Part shown: positions 1 through 7,218 of the stretch, one piece after another
Numbering within the stretch: the stretch's first letter is position 1
How the letters are laid out: each line of letters begins with the position of its first letter
Assembly (NCBI GenBank): GCA_005877855.1
Contig: VBOF01000002.1
Span: forward strand, 1 to 14,429
DNA from: Nitrospirota bacterium
Lineage (GTDB): Bacteria; Nitrospirota; Nitrospiria; Nitrospirales; NS-4
DNA: 14,429 nt
Direction of reading: 5' to 3'
The notes under the pieces: model-generated
What the model was told of the DNA's origin: nothing
The model's database searches: none
Seen by the model: the letters and a program-made list of their open reading frames with translations, nothing else
Made by a program: the position numbers and the translations under genes

Positions 1-1148
1 TGGGAGGCATCGAGCGGCGACGGCGCCGGTTCCGTGTTGGCGGACCGGACCTGATGAAAGCGTCCATCCGCTTCATAACGCATCCAGATCGAGATTCGTC
101 CTGCCCCGAAGGTCCGTGTGAGTAAGCCCATCAGTTGCTCCAGGATGGACTCAACGGATCCGGAACTCTGAAACGCCTCCGTTACCTCGAGCCACTTCGC
201 GCGATAGTCGTATTTCGAGCGGTAGAAGTGCTTGGCGATGAACTTTTTCAGCTCCGCTCGCACCGTCCTGGAGCTCAGGAGCACGACCAATCCGATCGTC
301 CCGATGAACACCACCAGTGCGCTGAGGCTGATACTGAGCGGATGTCCGGAAAGGCGAACAATCTCTCCAAGCAGACCTACCCCGAGCAAATACAGGCCGG
401 TCACGACAAACGTCACTGACCCGTACAGCATCTGCGGCGACACATAGATTTTGCCCTTCACTTCTTGCAGGCGATAGCGTCCCAGGCCGAAGGCAACGAG
501 TCCGACCGAGATGAGCGAGATCACGCTCCCGACCAGGACAGACTCGGGCTGCCATAGCCTCACCAGCAGGAATTGACTGGCCTCATAAATCTCGTAGCCG
601 GCCAGCGCCCCCAGGCCGATCAGCACGAACTTGAGCTGATAGCGAAGCGGCTCATGCATCAGGCGTAAGATGGATTCAAGTTGCGCGATCCCCAGCGCCA
701 ATGACAGAAGAATGAAGACATAGACGGCACGGCCGAAGGAGCCGAGGACGATGACCGAAAGATTCGTCTCGAGACTCTTCATTATGAAGATGATGTCGGA
801 CCAGGCAAGGGTCACAAACACGCTGGCCAATAGCCCGACACCCCGAGCGCGCCACCGCGCCCCGCTGTTTTCGCCTGATGCCGTCGGACTCATCAGCGAT
901 AGGCCCACGTAGAGGAGTGTGACTGGCTGGGCCAACTCGCCGAGCAGTGCAAGCCGCCGCCAGAAGAGCACGTGCGAGGCATCCATAAGGGCGAGTCCGT
1001 TCCCGATCTGGATCAGGCCGCCCGCGGCTAAAGCCGAGGCCACGCTCCGATTGAATGAGCTCCAGCGGTTTTTCCACAACAGCAGCGCGGCTAGCCCTAG
1101 AGCGGCAGCCCCTGCAACGAACGCTGAAATGACGAACCAGGTAGTCAT
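1..1148 (-). CDS. prsK: PrsK-type membrane sensor histidine kinase, N-terminal part (runs off left edge)
   Basis: PrsK is the sensor kinase of the exosortase/PEP-CTERM system; with the sigma-54-dependent regulator PrsR it is known to control sorted-protein genes. Reading the minus strand from the ATG at 1148 gives 382 codons without a stop, truncated by the window edge. The product begins MTTWFVISAF and has about seven to eight hydrophobic segments (roughly residues 4-24, 36-55, 66-86, 103-122, 131-155, 172-196, 205-223, 243-262, 272-293). These are followed by the family's diagnostic juxtamembrane motif HFYRSKYDYRAKWL (307-320) and the start of a GAF-like domain (about 323-382). The kinase core (H, N and G boxes) lies outside. 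Full PrsK proteins are about 700 residues, so roughly half is missing. It lies 76 bases downstream of epsI. A purine-rich Shine-Dalgarno precedes the start, inside a palindromic repeat. Family assignment is confident; the sensed signal is unknown. Confidence 0.88.
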   Translation of the reverse strand, partial: MTTWFVISAFVAGAAALGLAALLLWKNRWSSFNRSVASALAAGGLIQIGNGLALMDASHVLFWRRLALLGELAQPVTLLYVGLSLMSPTASGENSGARWRARGVGLLASVFVTLAWSDIIFIMKSLETNLSVIVLGSFGRAVYVFILLSLALGIAQLESILRLMHEPLRYQLKFVLIGLGALAGYEIYEASQFLLVRLWQPESVLVGSVISLISVGLVAFGLGRYRLQEVKGKIYVSPQMLYGSVTFVVTGLYLLGVGLLGEIVRLSGHPLSISLSALVVFIGTIGLVVLLSSRTVRAELKKFIAKHFYRSKYDYRAKWLEVTEAFQSSGSVESILEQLMGLLTRTFGAGRISIWMRYEADGRFHQVRSANTEPAPSPLDAS

Positions 1149-1157
1149 TGGTCACTT

Positions 1158-1197
1158 CCCCCTCCCCTCTCCCACCAGAGGGAGAGGGCTAGGGTGA
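1158..1197. repeat. GC-rich intergenic palindrome between epsI and prsK
   Basis: A perfect 9-base stem, CCCTCTCCC at 1165-1173 and GGGAGAGGG at 1180-1188, encloses a 6-base loop (ACCAGA). Further C-rich and G-rich flanks lie outside the stem. The look is that of the dispersed 'CCCTCTCCC...GGGAGAGGG' intergenic palindromes found in many bacterial genomes. In the prsK transcript the G-rich arm and its flank form the only purine-rich stretch before the start codon, so the repeat appears to supply the ribosome binding site. There is no T-run, so it is a poor intrinsic terminator. Confidence 0.7.
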
Positions 1198-1205
1198 GGG
1201 CGATC

Positions 1206-1235
1206 ATCACTCAGAACTCATCACTCATAACTCAG
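1206..1235. repeat. Degenerate heptamer array at the 3' end of epsI
   Basis: Four consecutive 7-base units on the plus strand (ATCACTC, AGAACTC, ATCACTC, ATAACTC) form two 14-base tandem copies with 13 of 14 identical bases. The array covers the epsI stop codon and encodes its last residues (SSEL). The same ATCACTC word recurs at 1964-1970 on the other side of epsI. It looks like simple-sequence expansion or a member of a dispersed repeat family. Confidence 0.65.
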
Positions 1236-1947
1236 ATGACGGCATGTAGTCTTGGAGCACCGGCCAGAAATCCTGCAAAAACGCTAGGCCCTGTTGATAC
1301 GCCTGGTCCGCAGTCGAGGTCACCGGCACGGAGATGCGGACCAACGCGCCATCGGTACGGTTTTTCGTCATCGCATCCCAGATGAGGTAAGCCTTCGCCC
1401 AGTATTCGCTGGCAATAACCCGGCCTCGGTCTTGATACCAGTAGAGGATGAGCTGCTTGTCCAGTCCTTTCTGGATCAGGACCTTATTAATGGTGATACT
1501 CCCCCCTCCAGGGACCGGCACGGGCACCTGATCCGATTCCACGAACTGCCACCCCCCGCCAGGCAAGCAGTTCTTCGGCGAGTGATACGTGCTCCCGGTG
1601 CGCTGGCTCTGGTAATACCCCACGTACAGCCACACTGGACTTGTGGCCCCTCCCCTCTCCCCTTCTCTCCCATCACCCATCGTCTGTGCCCTGGGCACAG
1701 GCACATACGCCCGCATCATGTAATCGCTGAGTTTCAGCACATCCAGAGTGTTCTGCTCAAGGCCAAATTCTTTCCCCTGCCACCGTTCGGCGATGGTGAG
1801 CGGAAATTCACCGAAGGGCTTCTTCGCCAGGACCGGCTCGCCATGCGAGAGCACCTGTAATGAACCCCAGGTGCAGGCCAACATCACAACCGCGACAATG
1901 ATCGGCCATCTCTTCATATCATCCACGTTAGAGGGGGCATTCATCAT
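1225..1947 (-). CDS. epsI: EpsI family protein (exosortase-associated)
   Basis: EpsI proteins accompany exosortases, as a separate gene or fused to the exosortase C terminus; their biochemical role is not established. The 240-residue product has one N-terminal membrane segment (about residues 13-32). It then shows the family blocks WLYVGYYQSQRTG (106-118), YHSPKNCLPGGGW (121-133), ILYWYQDRGR (167-176) and NRTDGALVRI (196-205). These place the conserved HSP-C-GW region and RTDGALVR signature on the periplasmic side. The start at 1947 (MMNAP) lies within a heptamer array with no Shine-Dalgarno, so translation may depend on the xrtA stop 4 bases upstream. An internal ATG at 1917 (MKRWP), just before the membrane segment, is an alternative. 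Residues 87-103 are a Gly/Arg/Glu-rich insertion just before the conserved PVWLYVGYY block. Its DNA resembles the nearby intergenic repeat, yet the frame is kept. Confidence 0.9.
   Translation of the reverse strand: MMNAPSNVDDMKRWPIIVAVVMLACTWGSLQVLSHGEPVLAKKPFGEFPLTIAERWQGKEFGLEQNTLDVLKLSDYMMRAYVPVPRAQTMGDGREGERGGATSPVWLYVGYYQSQRTGSTYHSPKNCLPGGGWQFVESDQVPVPVPGGGSITINKVLIQKGLDKQLILYWYQDRGRVIASEYWAKAYLIWDAMTKNRTDGALVRISVPVTSTADQAYQQGLAFLQDFWPVLQDYMPSSEL
1639..1689 (-). repeat. In-frame repeat-like insertion inside epsI
   Basis: The segment encodes about 17 low-complexity residues (AQTMGDGREGERGGATS) between the family's conserved MRAYVPV and PVWLYVGYY blocks. Bases 1647-1661 (CCCCTCCCCTCTCCC on the plus strand) match 1159-1173 of the palindrome downstream of epsI exactly. 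The adjoining CATCACCCATC resembles the heptamer arrays. A fragment of the local repeat family probably entered the gene without breaking the frame. Confidence 0.5.
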
Positions 1948-1972
1948 TCATCATTCATCATTAATCACTCTG
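1938..1972. repeat. Heptamer array at the xrtA/epsI junction
   Basis: Three exact tandem copies of CATTCAT on the plus strand (1938-1958) are followed by diverged units CATTAAT (1959-1965) and CACTCTG. The array contains the xrtA stop codon (1951-1953) and the epsI start codon (1945-1947). On the minus strand each unit carries both an ATG and a TGA in shifting frames. It could change copy number by slippage, altering the stop-start distance. Confidence 0.75.
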
Positions 1973-2853
1973 AGTTTCCCGGTCGTCGACACTTTTGACA
2001 GAGTAGCGCCACAAGCAAGCAGGAGCCCGAACGCCACCACGAAGATCAGCCATCCGGAGAACGTGTGGTAGAACCCTTCCGCAGCTTCGATTCCGAAGTA
2101 ATGCGCCAGCACGCCGGTCCCGCTGACTCTAAAGGCGTTTGCCAAAATCGCGATCGGGATTGACAAAAGGACCAGCACCCACCGCTTCCACATGGCCCGC
2201 TGGCTGAAATAGGCATACACAGTGCCCAACGCCAAGAGCGCCTGCAACGATCGAATTCCGCTACAGGCCTCGGCTACCTCCAATGTCGTCCCGGCCAGCA
2301 CAATGACGTTCCCTTCCCGCAGCACCGGGATCCCAAAATTGAACAAGCAGAAGGTCGCAGTCTTGGCTGCAAACAGTTGAAGCGGGAACGACACCGCATT
2401 TACCACGATGGCCGGCAGGGGGATCATGAAGAATAAAAATGCGATTGGGAATGCAAGAACCCGCAACCAGTCACGCCCTAAGATGAGCAGCACGAGCCCT
2501 GCCAGCACCACAATCAGTGAGGCCCGCTGCGCGTACAGCTCCGCGCCGACCGAGCCAATGAGGAGCATTAGCAACCCGAACGCCAGCAGCCCGACCCCCC
2601 AGAAGCTGGGCACAACAGGCAGGGCCTGCAATTTCTCACGCCGCTCCCACACGAAATACGCCGACAGCACGGGAACCAGAAACCCGTGCGAGTAGTTCGG
2701 GTCCTCCGCCCACTGGGCCAGCAGCGCTTTCAAGACTGGCCAATAGAGCCAGAGTATTTGGACCCCGAGTACCAGTGCCATCAGCCACCCAGCCGGAGAC
2801 TCTACTTGCGTCCGAACACCAGGCATTCTTGATACCGAATCAGACTGCGTCAT
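1951..2853 (-). CDS. xrtA: Exosortase A (XrtA/EpsH), transmembrane cysteine protease/transpeptidase
   Basis: Exosortases are polytopic inner-membrane enzymes thought to recognise and process C-terminal PEP-CTERM-type sorting signals during export of proteins into the EPS matrix. From the ATG at 2853 the protein is 300 residues, the usual size. It has about eight hydrophobic segments and the conserved YSHGFLVP block (54-61). The catalytic set is visible: Cys197 in EACSGIRS, Arg242 in NAFR, and His263 in FYHTFSGW. A longer in-frame reading from 3051 would add 66 Arg/Pro-rich residues and overlap the GT2 gene; it is rejected because the family begins shortly before the first membrane segment. 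A purine-rich GGTAGGG lies 11 bases before the chosen start. The 130-base gap to the GT2 gene (2854-2983) contains no other feature beyond a weak 5-base hairpin. The stop lies in a heptamer array abutting epsI. Confidence 0.93.
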   Translation of the reverse strand: MTQSDSVSRMPGVRTQVESPAGWLMALVLGVQILWLYWPVLKALLAQWAEDPNYSHGFLVPVLSAYFVWERREKLQALPVVPSFWGVGLLAFGLLMLLIGSVGAELYAQRASLIVVLAGLVLLILGRDWLRVLAFPIAFLFFMIPLPAIVVNAVSFPLQLFAAKTATFCLFNFGIPVLREGNVIVLAGTTLEVAEACSGIRSLQALLALGTVYAYFSQRAMWKRWVLVLLSIPIAILANAFRVSGTGVLAHYFGIEAAEGFYHTFSGWLIFVVAFGLLLACGATLSKVSTTGKLRVINDE

Positions 2854-2983
2854 GGCCTTGGTTACCCTACCTCTCCAAATCGTGTGCCGCCCTAGGACCA
2901 GACACTCACCCACAAATCGACAGCGTAAAGTTGGTTTCCATAGAACGCCACAGCGGTGGCCCAGTGCAGGAGGCAGACGCGGG

Positions 2984-4153
2984 TCAGGCCCTTCGCGGCG
3001 TCGTATCCCAAGTGGGACGCGCGAGGCCTGAGGCAAAACGCACGAACCCAAGCAGAAGCGCGGCGTTCAGGACCAGGAAATACCGTGCGCCAGTAGCCGC
3101 TTTGCCGAGAATCGGGACATGATGGACCAGCGTCGCGCCTAAGGCGAGCCCGTACATCACAAGTTGCCCAATGAACAGCACCTGAAAGAAAGGGACGTCT
3201 AGGAGCCACAGATTCGCCATGAAGCCGACCACCATGAACCAAGGCCCGAGCCATCGCAGCACCTTGTGCGAAAAGTAGGCCACGGCTACCATGCCCTTCC
3301 AGGGGAGCAGCAGCCGCCATGTCCAGAGCAATGCCTGAAGATCGCCCGCTCCGATCCGCACTCGTCGGCGGAATTCGTCCCCGACTTTCTCCGGCGATGT
3401 CTCCCAGGCCATCGCCGTTGGCACAAAGAACACGCGGCCGCCGGAACGCATCCGCATGAGCACGGGAATCAGGAAGTCATCGATGATGGCCTCATGGGGA
3501 AGTGGCTCATAGCGCTCGCGGCGAAATGCGTAGATGGCTCCATTAGCGCCGAGGACGCAGCCAAAGCGCGATTCGAGCATTTTGATCCTCGTCTCATACT
3601 GCCAATACACTCCATCGAGATTTCCTGCTGTCAACGAAGAACGTAAGTCGAGGCGCCCGACCACGGCACACGCTGATGGATAGCGCCACAACGCCTTGAT
3701 GAGCTCCCGCACCGCGTCCGCGTGGAAGAACGTGTTCGCATCTGTCAGGACCACGATTTCACCCCGGGCCTGGGATACCAGGTCGTTCAGGACACAGGCC
3801 TTCCCTCTTCGTCGCCCAAACTTAACGAGGCGGATCCCACATGCCTGATAGGTCTCGACGATCTCGCACGTTCGGTCCGTGGATCCGTCGGATCCCACCA
3901 GGATCTCGAGACGTTCCCGCGGGTAAACAAGATGCAGGAAGTTTTGCATGCGCTCGGCGATGACCCGTTCTTCGTTATATGCGGAGAGAAGGATGCTGAC
4001 GTGCGGCCACTCAGTCGGCTCGCTTCTTCGGTCATCCGCTTGGGGCATGAACCGGTTTAGCAACCAAAGGAGCGCAGGATATCCCACATACGTGTAGAGC
4101 AAGAGCCCGAACGAGGTCAGCGTGAGGACAACAGCCAGCTTCTCATCGCCCAT
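2984..4153 (-). CDS. Membrane-anchored family 2 glycosyltransferase
   Basis: This is a processive-type GT-A glycosyltransferase that would transfer a nucleotide-activated sugar to the growing EPS or its lipid-linked intermediate at the cytoplasmic face. The 389-residue protein has an N-terminal membrane anchor (about 7-32). The GT2 core follows: HVSILLSAYNEE (51-62), GSDGSTD (87-93), TDAN (137-140, the metal-binding position, a DxN-like variant) and GANGAIYAFRRE (202-213). IIDDF (223-227) holds the likely catalytic acid, and RRRVRIGAG (262-270) stands where the Q/RxxRW-type motif occurs. Two to three further membrane segments lie after residue 285. The start at 4153 is backed by a GAGGTGA Shine-Dalgarno about 4 bases upstream. 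It is 29 bases downstream of the preceding glycosyltransferase and precedes xrtA, fitting an assembly role. Donor and acceptor cannot be told from sequence. Confidence 0.9.
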   Translation of the reverse strand: MGDEKLAVVLTLTSFGLLLYTYVGYPALLWLLNRFMPQADDRRSEPTEWPHVSILLSAYNEERVIAERMQNFLHLVYPRERLEILVGSDGSTDRTCEIVETYQACGIRLVKFGRRRGKACVLNDLVSQARGEIVVLTDANTFFHADAVRELIKALWRYPSACAVVGRLDLRSSLTAGNLDGVYWQYETRIKMLESRFGCVLGANGAIYAFRRERYEPLPHEAIIDDFLIPVLMRMRSGGRVFFVPTAMAWETSPEKVGDEFRRRVRIGAGDLQALLWTWRLLLPWKGMVAVAYFSHKVLRWLGPWFMVVGFMANLWLLDVPFFQVLFIGQLVMYGLALGATLVHHVPILGKAATGARYFLVLNAALLLGFVRFASGLARPTWDTTPRRA

Positions 4154-4182
4154 GCATCACCTCATTCAACCGGCCAGGATCA

Positions 4183-5343
4183 TCAATTTCCGACGCGGGC
4201 AGGGACACTCTCCACTAGCTTGGAGATATACTCCACTCGCTCTAACCATGTCTCTTTACAGACCGTCTCCATCCTCTGCCGTGCCGAGGCCTCGCTGGTG
4301 TCCCGCACCGCTGCTTCCAACTGATTCGCAAACTCCTCCGGCGTCCCTCCGACCCGCACCACGCTGGCATAGGGTCTGACTTCAGGCAGTGGAGTCGCCA
4401 CGACAGGCAAGCCCGCTGCCAGGTATTCGCGGAGCTTGATCGGATTGACGTTCTCGGTCAGACGGTTGACCTTGAACGGCAGCATGGCGGCCGTGAAGCC
4501 CTTGGCGAAGCCGGGCAGGGCTTCGTACGGCCGCTGACCCACCAGGTGAACATTAGGCAGTCGCTGCAGCTCACGACACTCCACAGCCACCTTCCCGACC
4601 AGAACGAACGACCACCCAGGATGATGCCAGGCCGCATGCCGGATCACATCCTGATCGATCCATTCATGGATAAGCCCCCAAAAACCGATGATTGGACGCG
4701 GGAGGCCGTGCAGCTCCCGCGCCATGGCAGTCGTCTCGCTCCGAGCCTGCGCAAAGTGCTCGCCGTCCACGCCGTGCGGGATCAGGTACGTTCGGGAGTG
4801 CAGCGGCCGCTTGCTGGCATACAAGGCCTCGGCCGAGACCAGGACCAGGTCGCTCTGCGCGATAAGGTCTTCTTCCATCTCCCGCATGAGTTTCCCATCG
4901 AGGAAACTGAATGCCGACCACTCGTCCACACAATAATAGACAACCTTCTCAGGCCGCAGGTGGCGAATCAGCGAAGCTGCCGTTGGGAGCTTTACCCATA
5001 TCTGGAATCTTTCCATACCCAGCTTCCTCGCTTGGGTCCGGATATAACGGCTCAGCAGCCAGGCATTTGCCGCCCTAACTCCAGGGACGTTATGAAATGG
5101 AATCACAAGAGGTGTTAGGACGTGTAGGTTATCATTGATCGCGGCTAGGCCCTGAAGGAACTGACGCACTTTCTTGATCATGCGCGAGGCGTCATGCGCT
5201 GTAACTCGGGGGCTACGTAAGCCGATCGAATTGACCCACAATACCCGATTGCAGCGCGCCAGAATCTTCATTACTTGATGCGTGCTCGTGGGATCAGAAT
5301 CCCAATCATTGGCAAAGCATATAATATTTTGGCCGGACATCAT
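4183..5343 (-). CDS. GT-B glycosyltransferase (GT4-like, TuaH-like)
   Basis: This soluble GT-B-fold transferase is 386 residues. The N-terminal half contains VVYYCVDEWSAF (about 134-145) and a VLVSAEALYASK segment. The C-terminal half holds IGFWGLIHEW, then WSFVLVGKV, and the donor-binding NPIKLREYLAAGLPVVATP block. In that block the Glu of REYLAAGLPVV matches the E-x7-E/D-type nucleotide-sugar motif region of GT4. The arrangement resembles teichuronic-acid-type (TuaH-like) and other EPS transferases. The start at 5343 makes an ATGATG whose first four bases overlap the asnB stop (ATGA at 5343-5340), strongly suggesting translational coupling. A longer reading from 5394 would overlap asnB by 55 bases and add 17 unmatched residues, so it is not preferred. 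The sugar specificity is unknown. Confidence 0.85.
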   Translation of the reverse strand: MMSGQNIICFANDWDSDPTSTHQVMKILARCNRVLWVNSIGLRSPRVTAHDASRMIKKVRQFLQGLAAINDNLHVLTPLVIPFHNVPGVRAANAWLLSRYIRTQARKLGMERFQIWVKLPTAASLIRHLRPEKVVYYCVDEWSAFSFLDGKLMREMEEDLIAQSDLVLVSAEALYASKRPLHSRTYLIPHGVDGEHFAQARSETTAMARELHGLPRPIIGFWGLIHEWIDQDVIRHAAWHHPGWSFVLVGKVAVECRELQRLPNVHLVGQRPYEALPGFAKGFTAAMLPFKVNRLTENVNPIKLREYLAAGLPVVATPLPEVRPYASVVRVGGTPEEFANQLEAAVRDTSEASARQRMETVCKETWLERVEYISKLVESVPARVGN

Positions 5344-7214
5344 GGCTGCACCTTGAATATCTGAAACCAATTCTCCAGGACCAAGAGGCCCCACAACTCA
5401 TTGCTCAAATCGACTCTTCCGCTTGTGTGCCATTTCAACATTTTCCCGATATAGTCCGTACTTAAGTACGCTCCCGCCTTAGACTGTGGGCTCAGCAACA
5501 TACTCGCGGTCAGATCGTAGAGCCCATTTCGGAGCCAGTCCGCGACAGGCACCGGGAAGCCCTTCTTAGTCCTATAGATGACGTCGCGAGGCAGATACCG
5601 AGCCATCGCTTTTTTGAGGAGGTACTTCGTCTCCCCGCCTCGGAGCTTGAAAGAGATCGGCAGTCTGGCCGCAAACTCGACCAACCGGTGGTCGAGAAAG
5701 GGTACTCGCAGCTCCACGGAGGCCGCCATCGTCATCTTGTCTGCCTTGATCAGCAGGTCATCGGGCAGCCAGGTCTTCGTGTCCACGTACAGCATACGGT
5801 TCAAAGCCGCCGCGGTCCTGACCCGATCGTAGTACCCGCCGTACGTGTCCGTGAGAAACGCCTCCGCCCCAAGAACCGGCCCGGCGCTCCCCTGAAGGAG
5901 TTGCCCTTTGCGGCCGTTCAGAAAATGCCCGGAGACGCCCCGGTAGCGTGCTTCAAGCGGCTCTCCCACTGCTCGGAGGTACGGCGCGAGCTTGTTGCCG
6001 CGGCACAAGGGGACGAGACCCCGACTGAGCACGCGCGCCATTGGCAACATCGCTGAGGCCTGCAGCCGATTCAGGACTTCCATCCTCTTGTAGATGGGAT
6101 ACCCGGCGAAGATCTCATCGGCCCCTTCACCCGAATGGAGCACCGTGGCCCACTCCTTGGCGTAACGGGCCAAAAAGTAGAGCGGAATGCAGGCCGGATC
6201 GCCCACCGGCTCGTCGAGGTGCCAGACGAGGCGAGGAATCCAGTCGGCGAAGTCCTTGGCGAGCAACGTGAGCTCGCGATGATCGGTCTCCGCATGGCGG
6301 CTGAGGCAGCGCGCGTAGTCAAACTCGTTGATGCCATCGGCCTGGTGGTATCCCACCGTAAACGTGGCTACCGGCTCCTTGAGAATCTCGCGGAGGATGG
6401 CCACCACGCTGCTCGAGTCGACTCCCCCGCTGAGGAAGACGCCATAGGGCACCTCGGTCATCAAATGGCTTTGACAGACCTCGAACAGGAGGCCTTCCAG
6501 TTCTTCCAGCACCCGAGACTCGTCTCTGGGCTCTTCCGAGTACGCCAAGTCCCAATACTGCCGTACCGCGATCCGATCACCTTGAGCCGTCAAGGTATGG
6601 CCGGGCTGTAGCTTGAAAATGCCCTTGAACATGGTCTTTGGTCCCGGCACGTACCGCAAGCTCAAGAACGCGTCCAGGGCGTCAAGATCCACGCGCCGCT
6701 CGACCCCCGGCACTGTCAAGATCGCCTTGATTTCCGAGGCGAAGATTATCTGGCCGCGCTGGACGGTGTAGTAGAGCGGCTTGATCCCGAGTCGGTCCCG
6801 TGACAGCACCAGGCGCCGGCGTGGCCCATCCCACAGCGCGAACGCGAACATCCCCGTCAACTGCGCTTCAAAATCATCTCCGTATTCTTCATAGGCGTGG
6901 ATGATGGACTCGGTGTCCGAGTGGGTCCGGAAGACATGGCCCTTGGGTTCAAGGGCCTCGCGGAGGTCGCGGTGATTGTAGATTTCCCCGTTGAAGACGA
7001 GGACGATCGAACTGTCCTCATTAAACATGGGCTGATGTCCGCCCTTGACGTCAATGATGCTGAGACGCCGGTGCGCTAGTCCGACAGGACCGAAGGAAAA
7101 AAATCCTTCGTCATCCGGCCCGCGGTGCGCCATGACGTCGGCCATCTGCTTGAGCTGGGCCGGATCAACCGGCTGTGAATCGCGGTAGTTGTAGATTCCG
7201 GCTATCCCACACAT
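5340..7214 (-). CDS. asnB: AsnB-type glutamine-dependent amidotransferase (exosortase-locus associated)
   Basis: Class II glutamine amidotransferase fused to an ATP-dependent amide synthetase. The chemistry is known from AsnB: glutamine is hydrolysed and ammonia channelled to an adenylated carboxylate. The 624-residue protein starts MCGIAGIYNY, giving the N-terminal nucleophile Cys2 after Met removal. AHRGPDDEG (29-37), VFNGEIYNHRDLR (73-85) and DRLGIKPLYY (140-149) complete the glutaminase half. SGGVDSS (262-268) is the synthetase PP-loop, followed by HSGEGADEIFAGY and VELRVPFLDHRLVEF. Length agrees with the exosortase-associated amidotransferase families (about 600-640). GAGGAAC seven bases before the ATG is a good Shine-Dalgarno; the upstream epimerase gene ends 4 bases away. 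In an EPS operon with a uronic-acid epimerase, the substrate may be a sugar carboxylate rather than free aspartate; that is inference. Confidence 0.92.
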   Translation of the reverse strand: MCGIAGIYNYRDSQPVDPAQLKQMADVMAHRGPDDEGFFSFGPVGLAHRRLSIIDVKGGHQPMFNEDSSIVLVFNGEIYNHRDLREALEPKGHVFRTHSDTESIIHAYEEYGDDFEAQLTGMFAFALWDGPRRRLVLSRDRLGIKPLYYTVQRGQIIFASEIKAILTVPGVERRVDLDALDAFLSLRYVPGPKTMFKGIFKLQPGHTLTAQGDRIAVRQYWDLAYSEEPRDESRVLEELEGLLFEVCQSHLMTEVPYGVFLSGGVDSSSVVAILREILKEPVATFTVGYHQADGINEFDYARCLSRHAETDHRELTLLAKDFADWIPRLVWHLDEPVGDPACIPLYFLARYAKEWATVLHSGEGADEIFAGYPIYKRMEVLNRLQASAMLPMARVLSRGLVPLCRGNKLAPYLRAVGEPLEARYRGVSGHFLNGRKGQLLQGSAGPVLGAEAFLTDTYGGYYDRVRTAAALNRMLYVDTKTWLPDDLLIKADKMTMAASVELRVPFLDHRLVEFAARLPISFKLRGGETKYLLKKAMARYLPRDVIYRTKKGFPVPVADWLRNGLYDLTASMLLSPQSKAGAYLSTDYIGKMLKWHTSGRVDLSNELWGLLVLENWFQIFKVQP

Positions 7215-7218
7215 CGGG

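Noticed and set aside
676..1155. Minus-strand 159-residue reading frame
   Set aside because: It overlaps prsK in another frame, is Arg/Cys-rich with no family motif, and the prsK frame explains the same DNA.
1165..1188. Rho-independent terminator between epsI and prsK
   Set aside because: A strong hairpin exists, but no U-run follows on either strand and it lies directly before the prsK start inside an apparent operon.
1294..1860. Plus-strand 188-residue reading frame opposite epsI
   Set aside because: Antisense shadow of epsI; its composition is that of reversed codons and the EpsI motifs are unambiguous on the other strand.
1938..1972. CRISPR array
   Set aside because: The units are 7-base contiguous tandem copies without spacers.
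2854..3051. N-terminal extension of the exosortase from an ATG at 3051
   Set aside because: It would overlap the GT2 gene by 68 bases and add Arg/Pro-rich residues not expected in exosortases; the ATG at 2853 gives the normal 300-residue length.
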